A stretch of 64,000 nucleotides of DNA, taken from contig NC_049996.1 of assembly GCF_000003815.2 (NCBI RefSeq), positions 15,385,161 through 15,449,160 of the forward strand, written 5' to 3'. The stretch's first letter is position 1; each line of letters starts with the position of its first letter. This document shows positions 1 to 13,800 of the stretch, in pieces. Origin of the DNA: Branchiostoma floridae (taxonomy: Eukaryota > Chordata > Leptocardii > Amphioxiformes > Branchiostomatidae). The notes under the pieces are model-generated. The model saw only the letters and a list, made by a program, of their open reading frames with translations, was not told the origin of the DNA and ran no database searches. The position numbers were made by a program, and so were the translations under genes.

Positions 1-1427
1 GCTCTGTGCTTGATTTATTTACTCCTTACCTCTACTGGTAGTCCATAGAGTTCACAGCAGGGGTGTACTCATCTTTTTTTACTATAGCTACTTCAGTAGG
101 GTAATAGTAGAGTAGGCGGCCTTCCCAGTGTGAGTGGCTCAAAAACTTGCTGTCCTTTGGTAGCACATGGGGCAATTGCAATTGCTGTCGTATTGAGGTC
201 ACTTGAGTAGCGCTGAATGGCAGCCGCTCCAGACCCTTGCAACAGTCGTGTTGAGGTCATGATCACCTGAGTAAGCGCCGAATGGCAGGTGCTCCAGACC
301 CTTGCGATTTAGCCTATTGTAAGATCCTCTCAATTCAGCCCATGGCTGCCAAGAGAGAGTAGTCATCGCACCCAATAACAATAACAATAACAATAACAAT
401 TAGCCAATATCTTAATTTGAAAGTTCAACTGTGTTGGTAAAGTCATCCTGAATCAGAATACAATTTGTAACTTCCAATACCAAAATAATTGGACTTGGTC
501 TTTTGTTTGCATTTGTTACCATGTTTGTAGATGAACAACATAACTCAAGAAGCCATCGATAGATTGTTAACATGTATGTGATTAGGTTTTGACCTATGAA
601 AAGAATGATTAGATTTCGGGACCACTGGTGACCTTTTCTTCTTAGCAAAACTTACTAGAATCAAGTATATATTACAAGGAAATTGATACCAATTCAACTG
701 ACTGCAATATTAGACTGCATAAAACTCCTTTAATGTTGTTTGATTTCATACCAACACATATAGGTTACGTAAACTTACTCCTAAACAAAAGGCAGAACAT
801 GAAATGTGAGAAAATCGTTCACAAGAGGGAGCCATGGGAAAACTAGAGGCCTGTCTCCTCACGATTGTGACTGACAGTGCTATCGCCCCCAACCCCACGG
901 AGACAGACACTTGATCAGAGAAGTATTTCTCCTGTTGAAATCCTGGCAAGGTTTTGAAGGATGAAGTGCTAGAATGGTATGTTATCTGGTGTGCTAGTGC
1001 CTATAAATACCCCGTTGATGGAGTTGTTTAAGTTAGGGTTGAGTGATGGATGATTGGGGAACAGACAGGTCAGCAGTTGTGATGCTGTCAAGATGCAGCT
1101 GCAGTTTGAGGCTAATCTGATAGAGGGGGCAGCTGTACTGGTGTAACACCATCATACGTAATGGGGGTAACTTGGGTAGTTGAATTACCGAATAACAATA
1201 TTCTTTATTCAGAATCAGGGAGTAACATTACAGCCAATGTTACAGCGCCAGTTGATAATCGATGGAAGTAAGCGGTTATGTTTTGCCTCATCTACAGTGT
1301 TCTTTCTAAACCCTGCTCATAAGCTATACTGTCATGTAGTAGTGCAGTGTTATAGAAAACATCAGTCTAGCTGTTAACACTGCAAATATCTTGTATTTTC
1401 AGGTAGGCTTTCACTGCAAGGGTAACC
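1..1427. other. Upstream flank with short tandem duplication; no gene seen
   Basis: No convincing coding exon is visible. Positions 190-307 hold two copies of a unit of about 58 bp that ends in the sequence CTCCAGACCCTTGCRA. A short (AACAAT)n tract lies near 370-400. The right end leads into the echo of BTB-TLDc exon 1. The promoter or 5' UTR exons of the BTB-TLDc gene may lie here, but I see no TATA or initiator motif that would settle it. Confidence 0.5.
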
Positions 1428-1492
1428 ATGGGAACACAGGTTCCGCATTCCGCGTCGCTTCCCGACGGCCTGTTCTCGGGGCTGCCTAGCCT
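1383..1492 (+). repeat. Partial duplicate of the exon 1 start of the BTB-TLDc gene
   Basis: This segment repeats 1833-1950 almost exactly. It includes the pyrimidine tract and AG, the AACCATGGG start context and the first codons ([10 protein letters not shown]), then diverges after the codons for the SGLPSL segment. The copy cannot continue as a BTB domain: its frame runs into intron-like sequence and stops. It is either a decoy first exon or an alternative start with a truncated product. I infer that it is a duplication echo. Confidence 0.75.
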
Positions 1493-1883
1493 GTTTATTG
1501 TCTCCGTTTTGTTGTGTAACAATATCTGTATATGTGACAATATCTAACACTTGGGAGGACACTTGACAGCAACATCTTAACTGCAGTGCAAAGTGAAATT
1601 GTCAGAATTGCCTTGAGGAAGGTCGCAGATACGTCAGCTCTTATGTGACTCCCTTGTTGTGGATGAAGAACACTGTTGTTCTGCCTTTGAGATTCCACCA
1701 CATACGATTTGAGACTATGTGTCTGATACCATACTTTTTTTTGTTGAAAATTTTCAGGTAGGCACCACAAATGTTACCTGTCATGCCTTTGAGATTCCTG
1801 GATTTAAAACTATGCATGTAAGTCTGACATTGCAAATATCTTGAATTTTCAGGTACTAGTAGGCTTTCACTGCGAGGGTAACC

Positions 1884-4800
1884 ATGGGAACACAGGTTCC
1901 GCATTCCGCGTCGCTTCCCGACGGGCTGTTCTCGGGGCTGCCCAGCCTGGTCTCTGACCTTCAGAAGCTTCTGGACGATCGCGACACGGCAGACGTGATG
2001 TTCGTGGTCGGGCGGGAGGAGGTTCCTATGTACGCACACAGGCTGATCCTGTGGGCACGGTGTAAGGGGTACCAGAGGTACAAGAGGGACTTCTGGAGCA
2101 AGGTAGGTTTAAGATATAGATTTAATTTGATATACTTGTTACTTTGTACAGTCATGACATCAAGCATAGAAAAATAGAGGCAATAATGAGAATTCCATTC
2201 CTGGAAGTGAAAATGCATATAAAAGTGACATTTGAATTTTGGGCAAATGAAAAATCAGTTGGGGCAAGTCAATTTTTTATGTGCTTGCCCTATAGTAAAA
2301 GTGAATTTTTGGAAACTTGTCCAACCCTGGTACCAGAGATACAAGAGGGACTTCTGGAGCAAGGTAGGCCTATTTTAGGCACTTTCTTCTAGAATTATTC
2401 AATGTTCAAAGATATACGCAGTACCTTTGCTACACTAAAGTCTTGTAAAACAGAAATATGCACACCTAACAAAGGGAGACTTTTTCAAATATCTAATGTC
2501 ATCAGCTAGCTACATGTACAATTTGATAACTGTAAGTTCGTCTTCACAAGTTTTACTGAGAAGAGGGAAGAAGCATGTTGAAATATAGATACACATTTTT
2601 TTTTGTATAAGTAGAACATAAAATATTTCACCTATCATTCTCTTTGTAAAGTTTGTATGCAAATTACTGCATTTAGCCCCAAAGGTATGAGAGAGACTTC
2701 TGGAGTAAGGTAGGTTCAGGGTTGTGTTTAAAACCGGTTGTGTCACTCAAAAGTTAGAGATTCTGGGTTTGAATCCATTTGTGAGCAGGTCTCAATTTTT
2801 TTTCAATTCAGCTTTAGGGCTGCCTACCAAGGCTTGTACATGTACATTTGAATTGTTTTTTGAATGATAAACCAGTCATCATCATCATCATCGTCATCAT
2901 TTTTTTTTAAACAGGTTTGTGCCATGGAATAGTTTTGAATGCCTGAGGCTGAGAGGTAGCATTTTGCCAGCATTACACAACAATGCTATGCCCTTGAGAA
3001 AGGCACTTAATACGAACTCTCACTCCACTTCGTTGAAAATGAGTAATACTATCTATATTTAGTATTTTCAGGGAATTTTTGTTAACGTTACAACATGTCT
3101 GTCCATTTTACAGCTGTTGCCTCATTGTGCTATTTTCCAGGTGACAGGAATGAAGGGAATCATGACCATCAAACAGCCCAAGTACAAACCTGAGGTCTTC
3201 AGGAGTGTTCTCAACTACCTGTACACAGGAAAGGTAGGGGCTCACTATTGTACAGACTACAATGGAAAATAGCAGTTACTCAAGCAACAGAATATGATTT
3301 TGGTGGCATATCTTATTACCTTGATGTCTAATCTTTATCGACGTACAGAGAAAGATATAAGGATGTGCAGCATGTACAATGTATCTTGTGTAACACTTGC
3401 ATAACATTGCAAAGACTAAGGTACAAATTGTACAATGTAGGCACTTCATTCAGGTTTAATCCTCTACCTATATTTCGTACAGATGACACTGAATGATACC
3501 AGTGTTTTAGATAGTTAACTGTGATGTTGTGTGCTATATTTTGTACAGATGACGCTGAATGATACCAGTGTTTTAGATAGTTAACTGTGATGTTGTGTCG
3601 TATATTTTGTACAGATGACACTGAACGATACCACAGTGTTTTAGATAGTTAACTGTGATGTTAATGTGTGCTATATTTTGTACAGATGACACTGAATGAT
3701 ACCAAAGTGTTTTAGGTAGTTAACTGTGATGTTGTATCCTATATTTTGTACAGATGACACTGAATGACACCACAGTGTTTGAGGTGTTAGTGATAGCCCA
3801 GGACATGGGGGTACCAGACTTACAGTACAGCTGTGAGGAACACATCTCCAGTCAGCTGACCGTCCAAAATGGCTGCTTCTTCCTGGCGAATGCTTTAAAC
3901 ACTGTTCCCACGCTGACCACCAAAGGTTGGTTCTGTATTTTGAGATCTGTTTCTTTCTAGAGATATGTTCTGTCGGTCAGACTAGTTGACATGTTTTAGA
4001 TTTTTGATAATTGAATGTAAGGCCACACCAATTTAATTTCTTGGTTCACGGATTTTTTCATAAAGAATATGGAGCGAGAGGGCGAAATAAAAATGAAAAT
4101 AAAAATTGTAAAATGGTTGGGGTAAAGGTAACGGCTAATCCAAAACATAAAGAAAAAAAGTTTTCAGCTTGATAAAAGTACAAAAACACTATTTTTGTAC
4201 AGTAACAGCACCTGTACCCACACTTTAAGGAGCTTATGATATAAAGGCCAATTTGCTACACCAGAAAGTTGGTGAATGGTTTCATTAATGGTGAAAATTT
4301 GCTGAGTGGTAATTTTTATTTTTATTTTTTTTCCCAAAAAATAGGATTGAGCGAATCCGTGAACCAAGAAATTCAATTGGTGTGGCCTAATGTCAAGATT
4401 TTTTTGGGCACCCAATTTCTTTGGCAACCCTGCCAAATTATAGACTAATAGAGGCCTTCTCCACATCTATAAGACGTCTTTTAGGATTCAGCAACGTACC
4501 TATGATCTAGAAAACTTTTTAATACTTTAACAGTACACAGATCTATAAAGATTAGAAAAAACAAGGTTTCTTACATGCATATGTGATCCTTTTCCTTTTA
4601 ACATCTTTATTTAAAACTTTCTTAAGAAGGAGCCAAAGAGATCTACCTCCTTAGGTTAGAAGAGACAGTCTTTTTTTAATTTGTGCATTTGTGAGAAAAA
4701 TCCTTTTTACTTTTGTCTTGACATCTATAAACTTTCTTAAGGAGGAGCCACAGAGATCCATCCCCTTGTTGTCAGATGTCTTCACTTCATCGAGGAAAAT

Positions 4801-7800
4801 GCAGAAGACTGCTTGAGAACGGAAGGGTTCTTACAGCTGCCGAAGGAGTCGGTCATCAGACTTGTGTCCAGTGATCAGGTCAGTTGCTGTTGTATTTTGC
4901 CCCCAAACTTATGAAGAAAACTAACGTTGACAATCTTGTGATTCAGCTAGTTAACTCCATATTAACAACTTTACTTTGGTTCAGCTCCTGCTCGATCCAA
5001 GCTTGAAAGCCCCGTGATATCGTGCGGCGCTGTGGCAGTGTTTGTCGCATACCCTAGAGGTCCTGGGTTCAAAGCCTTTGATATGTCACCAACCTTGCGC
5101 CCTTGGAAAGGCACTTAACATGACTTTCCTCACTTCATTCAGGTGAAAATGAGTACCAAGCTTTAGCTAGGGCCATCCCTCAGATAGGACGTTAAATGGA
5201 AGTCACATGCTTGAGGAGAGCCACACCTACATAACTGACTACATAACAACATAGCAATAAGTAACACTGAGACTGTAAAGTTGTGCCTAAGTTCCTATGT
5301 AATCGATAAATTTTCCAGAAAAAACAATCTTGGTTGTCCAGGCACTTTTTGGCAATACAGCCACAAAACAGTTTCCTTAAGCCCCGTTTACAAATCAAGA
5401 ATTTAGCTCGGCCGAGTTGTCAGCGAGCTCTAAATTACGGGGCTTTACCACATGGTGTAGTATAATTTTCCATAGCAGCTACATTATTCTGACAAAAATA
5501 GGAGAGAAACTACCATGAGCTCAAATTAGTTTGCTAAAGAAACAGTGACTAGGTTAACAATGTAATCAGTGACTTAAAAAAGTTATGGTTTAAAATGCGA
5601 AGTCTTAACATTTTTACCAAATATTTCAGTCTATGATCAGTTCAGTCTATGATAATGTTACATTTATGAAAATTTTTTGAGTAATGTCCATTTATCAGAC
5701 TGTTCTCAAGCAACTTTTACTAAATTTGATCAGGTAAGTTTGATAGTAAAATAAACGTTAAACCCAAGTAATACCAACAACCTTATCAAATATCAAGGAG
5801 ACCTTATTAAGTAACAAGTAAGTAGTAAAAACCAACAACTACCACAACCTCTTAGAAAAATCTTAGTCTGATGTCAAGATGTTACAGTTCTAAATCATGC
5901 TTTACCAAACTCGGTAATTTCTGACTTTCTGTCTAACTACTGTGCCAGGTTTGATTTACCTAACTCAGTCAATGCACCAAAGAACCAATTTGCCCAACTT
6001 TGTGCAGTGGTCTATCAGCTCTACCTGCCTAACTATTGTAGTATACGAATCGGTGTTCCAGAGTAGGTTGCGTTTTGCCATATCTTGACATGACACTAGT
6101 GCCTATGTACTCTGTTTTCTTTCTGTATATATATAGAGACGGGCAAGTCCATCTTGCATGTCTGATAATCTGCCTAACTATTGTAGCATGTGAATCAGCA
6201 TTCCGGAGAAGGATTTGTTCGGTCGTATCTTGACGTGACAGCAAGTGGCGACTATGGCATAGACAGGAAGTGGGCTTCTCTTCAGAGCTTGCCTAACTGT
6301 GTGCAGAGTCTGTTCTGTCAGCTCTGTCTGCCTAACTATCGTAGCGTGTGGATCAGCATTTTGCAGAGAGGTTGCTTTAAAACTTAAATGGCTGTATCTT
6401 GACATGACAGTGCCTATATTCTCTGTTATTTTCTGTATAATATATAGACGGGAAGTCTATCTTGCTTGTCTATCTGCCTAACTATTGCACCCAGACACGA
6501 TGCTGGGGATTGAGCTCTATCTGCCTAACTATTGTAGCATTTGGATCAGCATTGCAGAGAAGGTAGCGTTGGGCCGTATCTTAACATGACAGTGCCTTAT
6601 ATACTCTATTTTCTTTCTGTATATATATATATATATATATATAGACAGGAAGTGGACTTCTCTTCAGTGTTTGCAAAGTCTATCTTGCATGTCTATCTGC
6701 CTAACTATTGAGAATTTCAGAGAAGGTTGCATTTGGTCGTATCTTAACATGACAGCCAGTGGCGTGTAGTACTACATGATACATAAACAGGAGGTTAATT
6801 TGCCTGCATATGTGCTCTTGTGCTCTTAGCTCTATCTGCCTAACTATTGTAGCGTGTGGATGAGCATTCCGGAGAAGGTAGCATTGGGCCGTATCTTGAC
6901 ATTCTCCTTGACGCGGAGCCAGACGCGATCCCGGGGGTTGAGCTGCAGGTACAGGGAGTTGCTGGTCATGGCGTGGCCAGACATGTTCATGCCCTGCTGG
7001 GGAGGGGGGCAGAACACAAAAGTTTAGGATTCCAATCGAAGGACATGTTCCAATGTTCAAGGTCATGAACTTCAAGGCACAAGGTTTGCCCTGACTGAGC
7101 ACTATTGTGCAATGTTCTGAATGATACCCTACTGGGGAGGGGGGCAGAACACAAAAGTTTAGGATTCCAATCGAAGGACGTGTTCCAAAGGTCAAGGTCG
7201 TAAACTTCAAGGCACGGCTCTTCAATAAAGATTTGCCCTGACCAAATGTTGTAGAGGGCTGAAGTTTCACATGTATGATGATGGCGTGGCCGGACATGTT
7301 CATGCCCTGCTGGGGAGGGGGGCAGAACACAGAGGTTTAGGATTCCAACTGAAGAACATTTTCCCAAGGTCAACTTGACACTAATGCATTTCAATAAAGA
7401 TTTGCCCTGACCCTCTATTGTAGAATACCCTGCTGGGGAGGGGGACAGAAAACAAAAGTTTAGGATTCCAATTCAAGGGTATTTTCCAAAGGTCAAGGAC
7501 ATGAAGTTCAAGGCAATTCAATAAAGATTTGCCCTAAAACACTTTTTTGGAAGGACAAAGTTTCACAGGTATATGTATGATGATACATGAACATATCGTC
7601 TCTGTAGGTCAATGAATTAAGTCTAAACCTTTGATATGTCGATGAAAGTTTGACAGACGAGTATATAATTAAGATATGCCAAGTAACAGTTAATCAAGCA
7701 ACTGAATGTGAGTTTTGGCAAATCCTATTTGTTTCCAAAATAAATGATGTTTGGCGAATCCTCTATAGTTCCTCTTTTAGGACTCTATAACTCACTTTTG

Positions 7801-10800
7801 TCCAGGATTCCAGAATGACATATCCATGAAAATTTTTTTTTTTTAAATTTTGGAAACGGCCCAAAATTGATGCGCACGCGGATGTCATCAACATGGCCTA
7901 AAACAACTCCAATGACCGGCAAAGGACATACCTGCAGGGACACGATGGTGACGCCGTTTCTGACCAGCTGGACCGGTTCGTACTGGTTCTCCGGGTGCTC
8001 GCACAGAACGTGGAACGTGAAGAAGTAGATGCCGGGCTTCTCTGACGTGAAGCTGTGGCCATCAAAACCTGCAATAACAAATGGGATCCACCTCAGATGA
8101 AGTCAATTTTAGGATGTTTTTATTTTCCTGGGAATACTGAAGATGCAGAAATATTTGCAGTGGTTTTATGTTTGCATTTTTTTTTGCTGTGGCTGCCTCA
8201 CTGCGAACTCGGAACCACCGCGAACATTTCCATTATAATTTGTAGTATGTGCATGGCGCTACTGCAAACACAAATCCACTGCAAACACTCCAATTTTCTT
8301 GCTGCCGTGAAATAAACCCCGTCAACATAAATGCATTTACAGTAGATATATCTTAATCTTTAGATTACTTTCTTTTCCATACACAATGTGTTCCTTAATT
8401 GTTATTCCGATATTTCCAGACAAGCATCTTTCTTAGTTAATCTTTTTGTCAGGTTTACTGAGTGCAGCAGTTGAGTAGTAGAGTATCATCTTACTCCTTT
8501 CTTGACGTTTCATGCATATTCTTCGGACCACAAGTTTTTTGCTAAAAATGCTGACTGTTTCCAAATTCAAGAAAACGTAATATTCAATATCTACATAAAA
8601 GATCAATAGTTCCATGTTATGATTTTAGCCTTGTTAAACCTTGTACAGTTAAGAACTTCTAGAATACTTCTTGCCCATTGCTTGTGTACGACAGCTTTGG
8701 TTAGTTGAAGACAAGAGAGCAACCATTGATTCCTTGTTGCCATCCAGTAAGGGAAAAAGGACACTGTCATAGCAAAGATCAGCATGTCACTGGAGAGACT
8801 ACTATAATTACTTTCCATTTAATGCCCATTTGGACTTCATTTCTGCATGCCCCCTAACATGCTGCAGACACAGTAAGAAGAATGCATGTACCCCAGCTTT
8901 CTGTCAGTAAGGCCATATTGATTTGATTATATGGATGACATCCGTGCGTTCATCAGTTTTTTTCCGTCCTTAGGAAAAGCAAGTTTTCAACCATATTATA
9001 CTTTTATAGATAGTACAAAGTAGCTGTAAAATGCTGTATATTGCAAAAAAATATCGGAGAACAGACGCTAATGTCATACATTGTACAATGCCAAAGTCAA
9101 TTTCAAAGTCAATGTCAAACAAAATTAAGAATCTATTGTTCGATGTCTAATTTTTTTGGTCAGTTTTAGAATTCCCAGAATATGTCATCCATATGATCAA
9201 ATCAGCCTAATGTAAAACATTTGCACAAGCTTGGTTAAAGGTTTTAACAGCCCAGCAAGTCGGGAGGGGGGCAAGATTTAGGCCTAGGGAATAAATGCTG
9301 TGTTTCCTGTTTCCCTACCTACTCTAGAAAAAATTGCAGACCCTAGACTTTTTTGGATGGGCAGTCACATAACTTCCAGTTAGAATTTTTATTCAACCTA
9401 CTTCCTATTGAAGTAAAAAACACTGCTTGTCCTATTTTCTTCTTCTTCAGGTTGAGATGGCCAACATCGTCATATTGATGAATATGCTAATGAAGGATAA
9501 AAACTATCTATTATGCTCAACATTCAAGTTTGACATTGAAAGACAAGTGTTGCATGCATTTTCTCTTTTGTTCAACTGTATTGTGATATGTATCACTAGA
9601 GGTTTGGGCCAGCCTTAAAGAAATCACAAGAAAAAAAGATAGCCCCTACCTACCGACCCTAATTTTTCAGGACTGAAACAGGAGACAACATTTTTTTCCT
9701 TTGCCTTATTAAACCTAAGTTAGGTTTTAACAGCCCGGCAAGTCGGGAGGGGGGCATGATAATGATTAAGAGCAAAATCAAGGCTGGCTGTGTCAAGACC
9801 ACCCACCTCCTGTTCCCCGGTGACCTCTTGGTCGAGGTTTTTCTGTGAACAAAGTTAACAATGTGGAAACTTTAATCTGTTCAGTCAGGCTGAAATTGGT
9901 CAAGTTTAAGTCTTAGAGTATATCATCGGGACTAGTTAGTGATGCTTGCGCATTGCTGAAAGTTCAGAGAAAGATTGTATCATAGTTTTCCTAACATTTT
10001 AAGCGTTGAAACACCACCTGCAAAGCAGGTTAGTGCAGGTTGTGCACTGTTGTAACCTGCATCTAATATGTGCCAGCCACATGCAGCATTCAATAATTTG
10101 ACAGCATATAAGGTGGCATCAGGACCACATTTATACATTTTTTTATGGACTGTAAGAAATCAAAAAGAGTAAGAATTTGAAAAAATTGTAAAATATTAGA
10201 TTATACAATGTATCTATCTGTGTAGTTGCACATTTGAGAATGGTTTGACTATAGAATGAGACTGTTGAATACTAAGCTTCAGAAGGAGTGATCTGTGTGC
10301 ATTTGCTCACCTGTTCCTGTGTTTATAAGCACTTTGTCGAAGATGATCCTATCCTGTCCGCTGGGCCCGCTCCCAGTGTGCACCGCTGAGAACACCACTG
10401 GCACAGTATCCGGTTTTGGGGTCACCTCAGGTCGTCGTCGCTGCGGGAATATCCGCTTGATGTCCTCCTCGCTGAGGCCAGGTCCAGGCGGCCCCGGCGG
10501 GCCAGCGGGACCCTGCGGCCCAATCTGCCCGGGTAACCCGGTTGGGCCGATCCACCCCTGTTCGCCTTTGCTGCCGGGAATGCCCGGGCCGCCGATGGGA
10601 CCGGGGCTGCCGGGAGCGCCGATCGGGCCTGGGGTTCCCGGCGACCCGGGTTGACCCGGGGGTCCTGGTGGCCCGGGGTAGCTGCTGTAGCCAGACTGCG
10701 AGCCAGGCTGGGTGTACCCGGGTGTGCCCGGGGGACCTGGGTCGCCGCGGGCTCCTTTGTCTCCTTTTGCGCCCGGGACGCCGGGAGCACCCAGCATACC

Positions 10801-13800
10801 GGGTGGGCCGGGGACTCCGGGTTGGCCAGGTGGCCCGGGTAGTCCCGGACCTGCAGCGCTGGGATTGAAGCGACCGGTTGTAACGGAGGTGCATTCCTTG
10901 CAGAGACCAGGTAATCCTGGGGGGCCGGGGGGTCCTTGTGGGCCAGGGGGGCCTGGTCGGGCGGGTCCGGCGGGTTGGTCAAAATACGGACTTCCGTACG
11001 GCTCTCGTGGGCCAGCTGGTAACGATGGCCCCGGAGGGCCAGGCGGGCCAGGAGGTCCTTGAGGGCCACTTGTGCCAGGCGGGCCAATCACTCCGGGTGC
11101 GCCGACAGGGCCAGGAAACCCCCTGGGGCCCCCTGCTGACCCCTTCTGCCCGGTTAACCCAGGTGGACCCGGCTGCCCGGGTGTACCCGGGACCCCAGGC
11201 GACCCGGGTTCTCCAGCTGGGCCTGGGTCACCCTTCTCCCCCACGATAGGCAGGCTCACCCCGCCCTCCGTACCGGTGCACCGGATCTTACAGGTGGGCT
11301 GCGGTCCCGTGCTCTGTGTGGGCGGAACTGCAGGCTTATCGTCGTCAAACAGGAACCCCAACGTTAACGGAAATGTCCAGAGCAAGAGAATGCACGTCTT
11401 CAAATCCATTGTACACTGAGAATGTCACCCTTGCAGCTTGACAATGTCTTGTTTCTGTGAAGCTTTTCTGTGAAGCTGAGCCACACTGAAAATGTTTGCC
11501 ATATACTGAGAATGTCACCCTTGCAGCTTGTGTTGTCTCTGTGAGGCTTTATCTCTCAGAGTGCAGGAAATTTCTCAAAGTCCTGTGGCAGGCAGACCGT
11601 AGAACCCTGAGGCAGAGAGATGGACATAGAATAATTACCATTCCTCACTGGTACAAGACGTTGACAACTTTAACATGCATAGCAGCACTAATCAACCATT
11701 CCTTGTTGGTACAATTGTGACAGCTTTCAAGACATGGGAGGGGTGATAAATGAGTTTGCGCCTCACCAAAAGGTAATAAGTAATCTCCAAGCAGATCCTA
11801 CGGTAGCACAAGATAGTATCAAAAGCTGCCAGAGGAGTGAAGCTGGCCTAGGAGTGTGTTTGGCTACCACTGATGACTCCTTTTGGCCAGCTGTAGTCTC
11901 CTTAGCCTGCTTTGATACTATCTTATGCCACTGGTAAATCTGCCTTGAGATTAATGATAAGGTACAAAACTTAAACTTCAGTGCATAATTATTAAGTAGA
12001 AAGCCTTTGATGAATGTCTACCAATTTTCAAATCTTTGTACCCCATTTTGCAGGTGACACCCAGTAATGTTAGGTGAGTAAGACTGCAAACTGTGACCTT
12101 ACATTTTGGGTCAGTTTTGCTCTGCTGAAAGTCAGATACCCACTTCTTTCTAGTTCAAATACAAAGGGAATCCTCATTAAACATTTTGACAATGTCTTCA
12201 AAGATTTGATGGCATGAGGAACTCGACTCACACAGCTCTGATCACAGATCATTGATCATGATGATTTGAAATCAGGTGGATATTGATTAACGACCTCATT
12301 ACATGATTTTGCCACAAAATTTTAGTTCTATCTGCACCTTATTTCTGGGTGAGACCAAGAACTTATTGATCACCCCTTGTAACAGCACCAAGCAACATGC
12401 CACATATACATATTTTGCACTGGACACTTTCTGCTGCAGAAAACATAAATTTATTGTACAACAATTGTACAAGGTACCAAGCATAGCATCTACTGAGACT
12501 AATCTACTTAATACAAGAGTGCATAATATATAGTATGGGATGAAAATGGTCTTTTACAATCATTGGAGGCATTTGTAGCATCTAGACATTCTTTGATATA
12601 TTTTCCTAAGTATACCGTGCAGGGGTTGTCGCATACTTATAGCTCAAGAAAACTGTAACTGTTGTGCTAAACATTGTATAAAACATTTTATCGAAAGAAA
12701 AGAGTTGTTTCTTGAATACATACCATCCAAAATGTCAGTTGCAATGGGAGAACTGGTCTTCACCCAGTGACACTTATGTCGGGGCCATGTGGGGGATAAT
12801 CAGATCCTTTCCTCTGTTTGAGGGTGGGTAAGGGGTTTGGAGAGCCCTGCTATGGATGTTTTATTCACATCATTCTAGTGAGTACCTCCTGTGTTTAGTA
12901 TGTGTATTGAAGCCTAGTGCTGACTATGATGATTGAGAAAAATAGTCTGGTTAAATGTTGTGTTTGTAGACATACATGTACATTTGTACTACCATATCAT
13001 AACCATAGAACTCAATAAAAGCAATTTGATAAGTTTTTCAAAGAAACTGGATGTATGTAAGTCAAGTAAGTCAAGGATGTATGCAATTGAATACATGGTA
13101 AAATCAAGAAGGTTATTATTTATTAACCTCCTTGGTAAGAAACTGGCATCCAAAACTGAATTCGATAGGGAAAATTTTTTAATGCCTTGACTCCCTTGAA
13201 AAGGACCCTTGTGTTGTATAGTCCCAAATCAATTCAATATGCGACAAGATTGACCATTGCCTTCCTCTCTTAAACATTAATATTATGATTTGATTGTGAC
13301 TACAGTGAACAACCCTCAAGGAAAAACAAAATTAACAAAACTAGAGGTCTGTAGTTCCAAAAACCCTGAAGAAAAAAATAAGACATCATGTTATGTCAAT
13401 GAAGGTTAGACAATGTCAGCTAATAAGATACGCCGAAAAGCAGTTACTCAAGCAACTGGATATGATTTTGGAAACGGTCAGCCATTCGGTGTTTTTACTT
13501 AAGACATCATGTTCCTTGGTAAACCCCAACACATCCCTAGCAAGTGCAGACCTGCTTTTCTTCCTGACAGCCGGCGTGTTTACTGACCAACTGTAATAAA
13601 CACAAGATATGGCAACAATCCGAGGCATCTGTTACGTTAGACAACACAAACAACTCTGCAACTGTTACCGCAACGATTTTACCAGAAAAAATGTAAACTC
13701 TCTTTAGAAATATCACAACTTTTTCACAAGAAAACCTCCTTTTTTCAATTGAAAGTCTCTTAGAAATAGTTCTGCTGACAATCTTCAGTGACATTTAGAA

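Noticed and set aside
6701-7394. 209-aa and 135-aa - strand ORFs over the C1q last exon
   Set aside because: They run through the duplicated acceptor array in mixed frames. The true coding part is 6993-6844 in the C1q frame.
10295-11419. Several + and alternate-frame ORFs over the collagen region
   Set aside because: Gly-Pro-rich codons (GGN CCN) leave most frames open. Only the - strand frame with signal peptide, Gly-X-Y and C1q continuation is credible.
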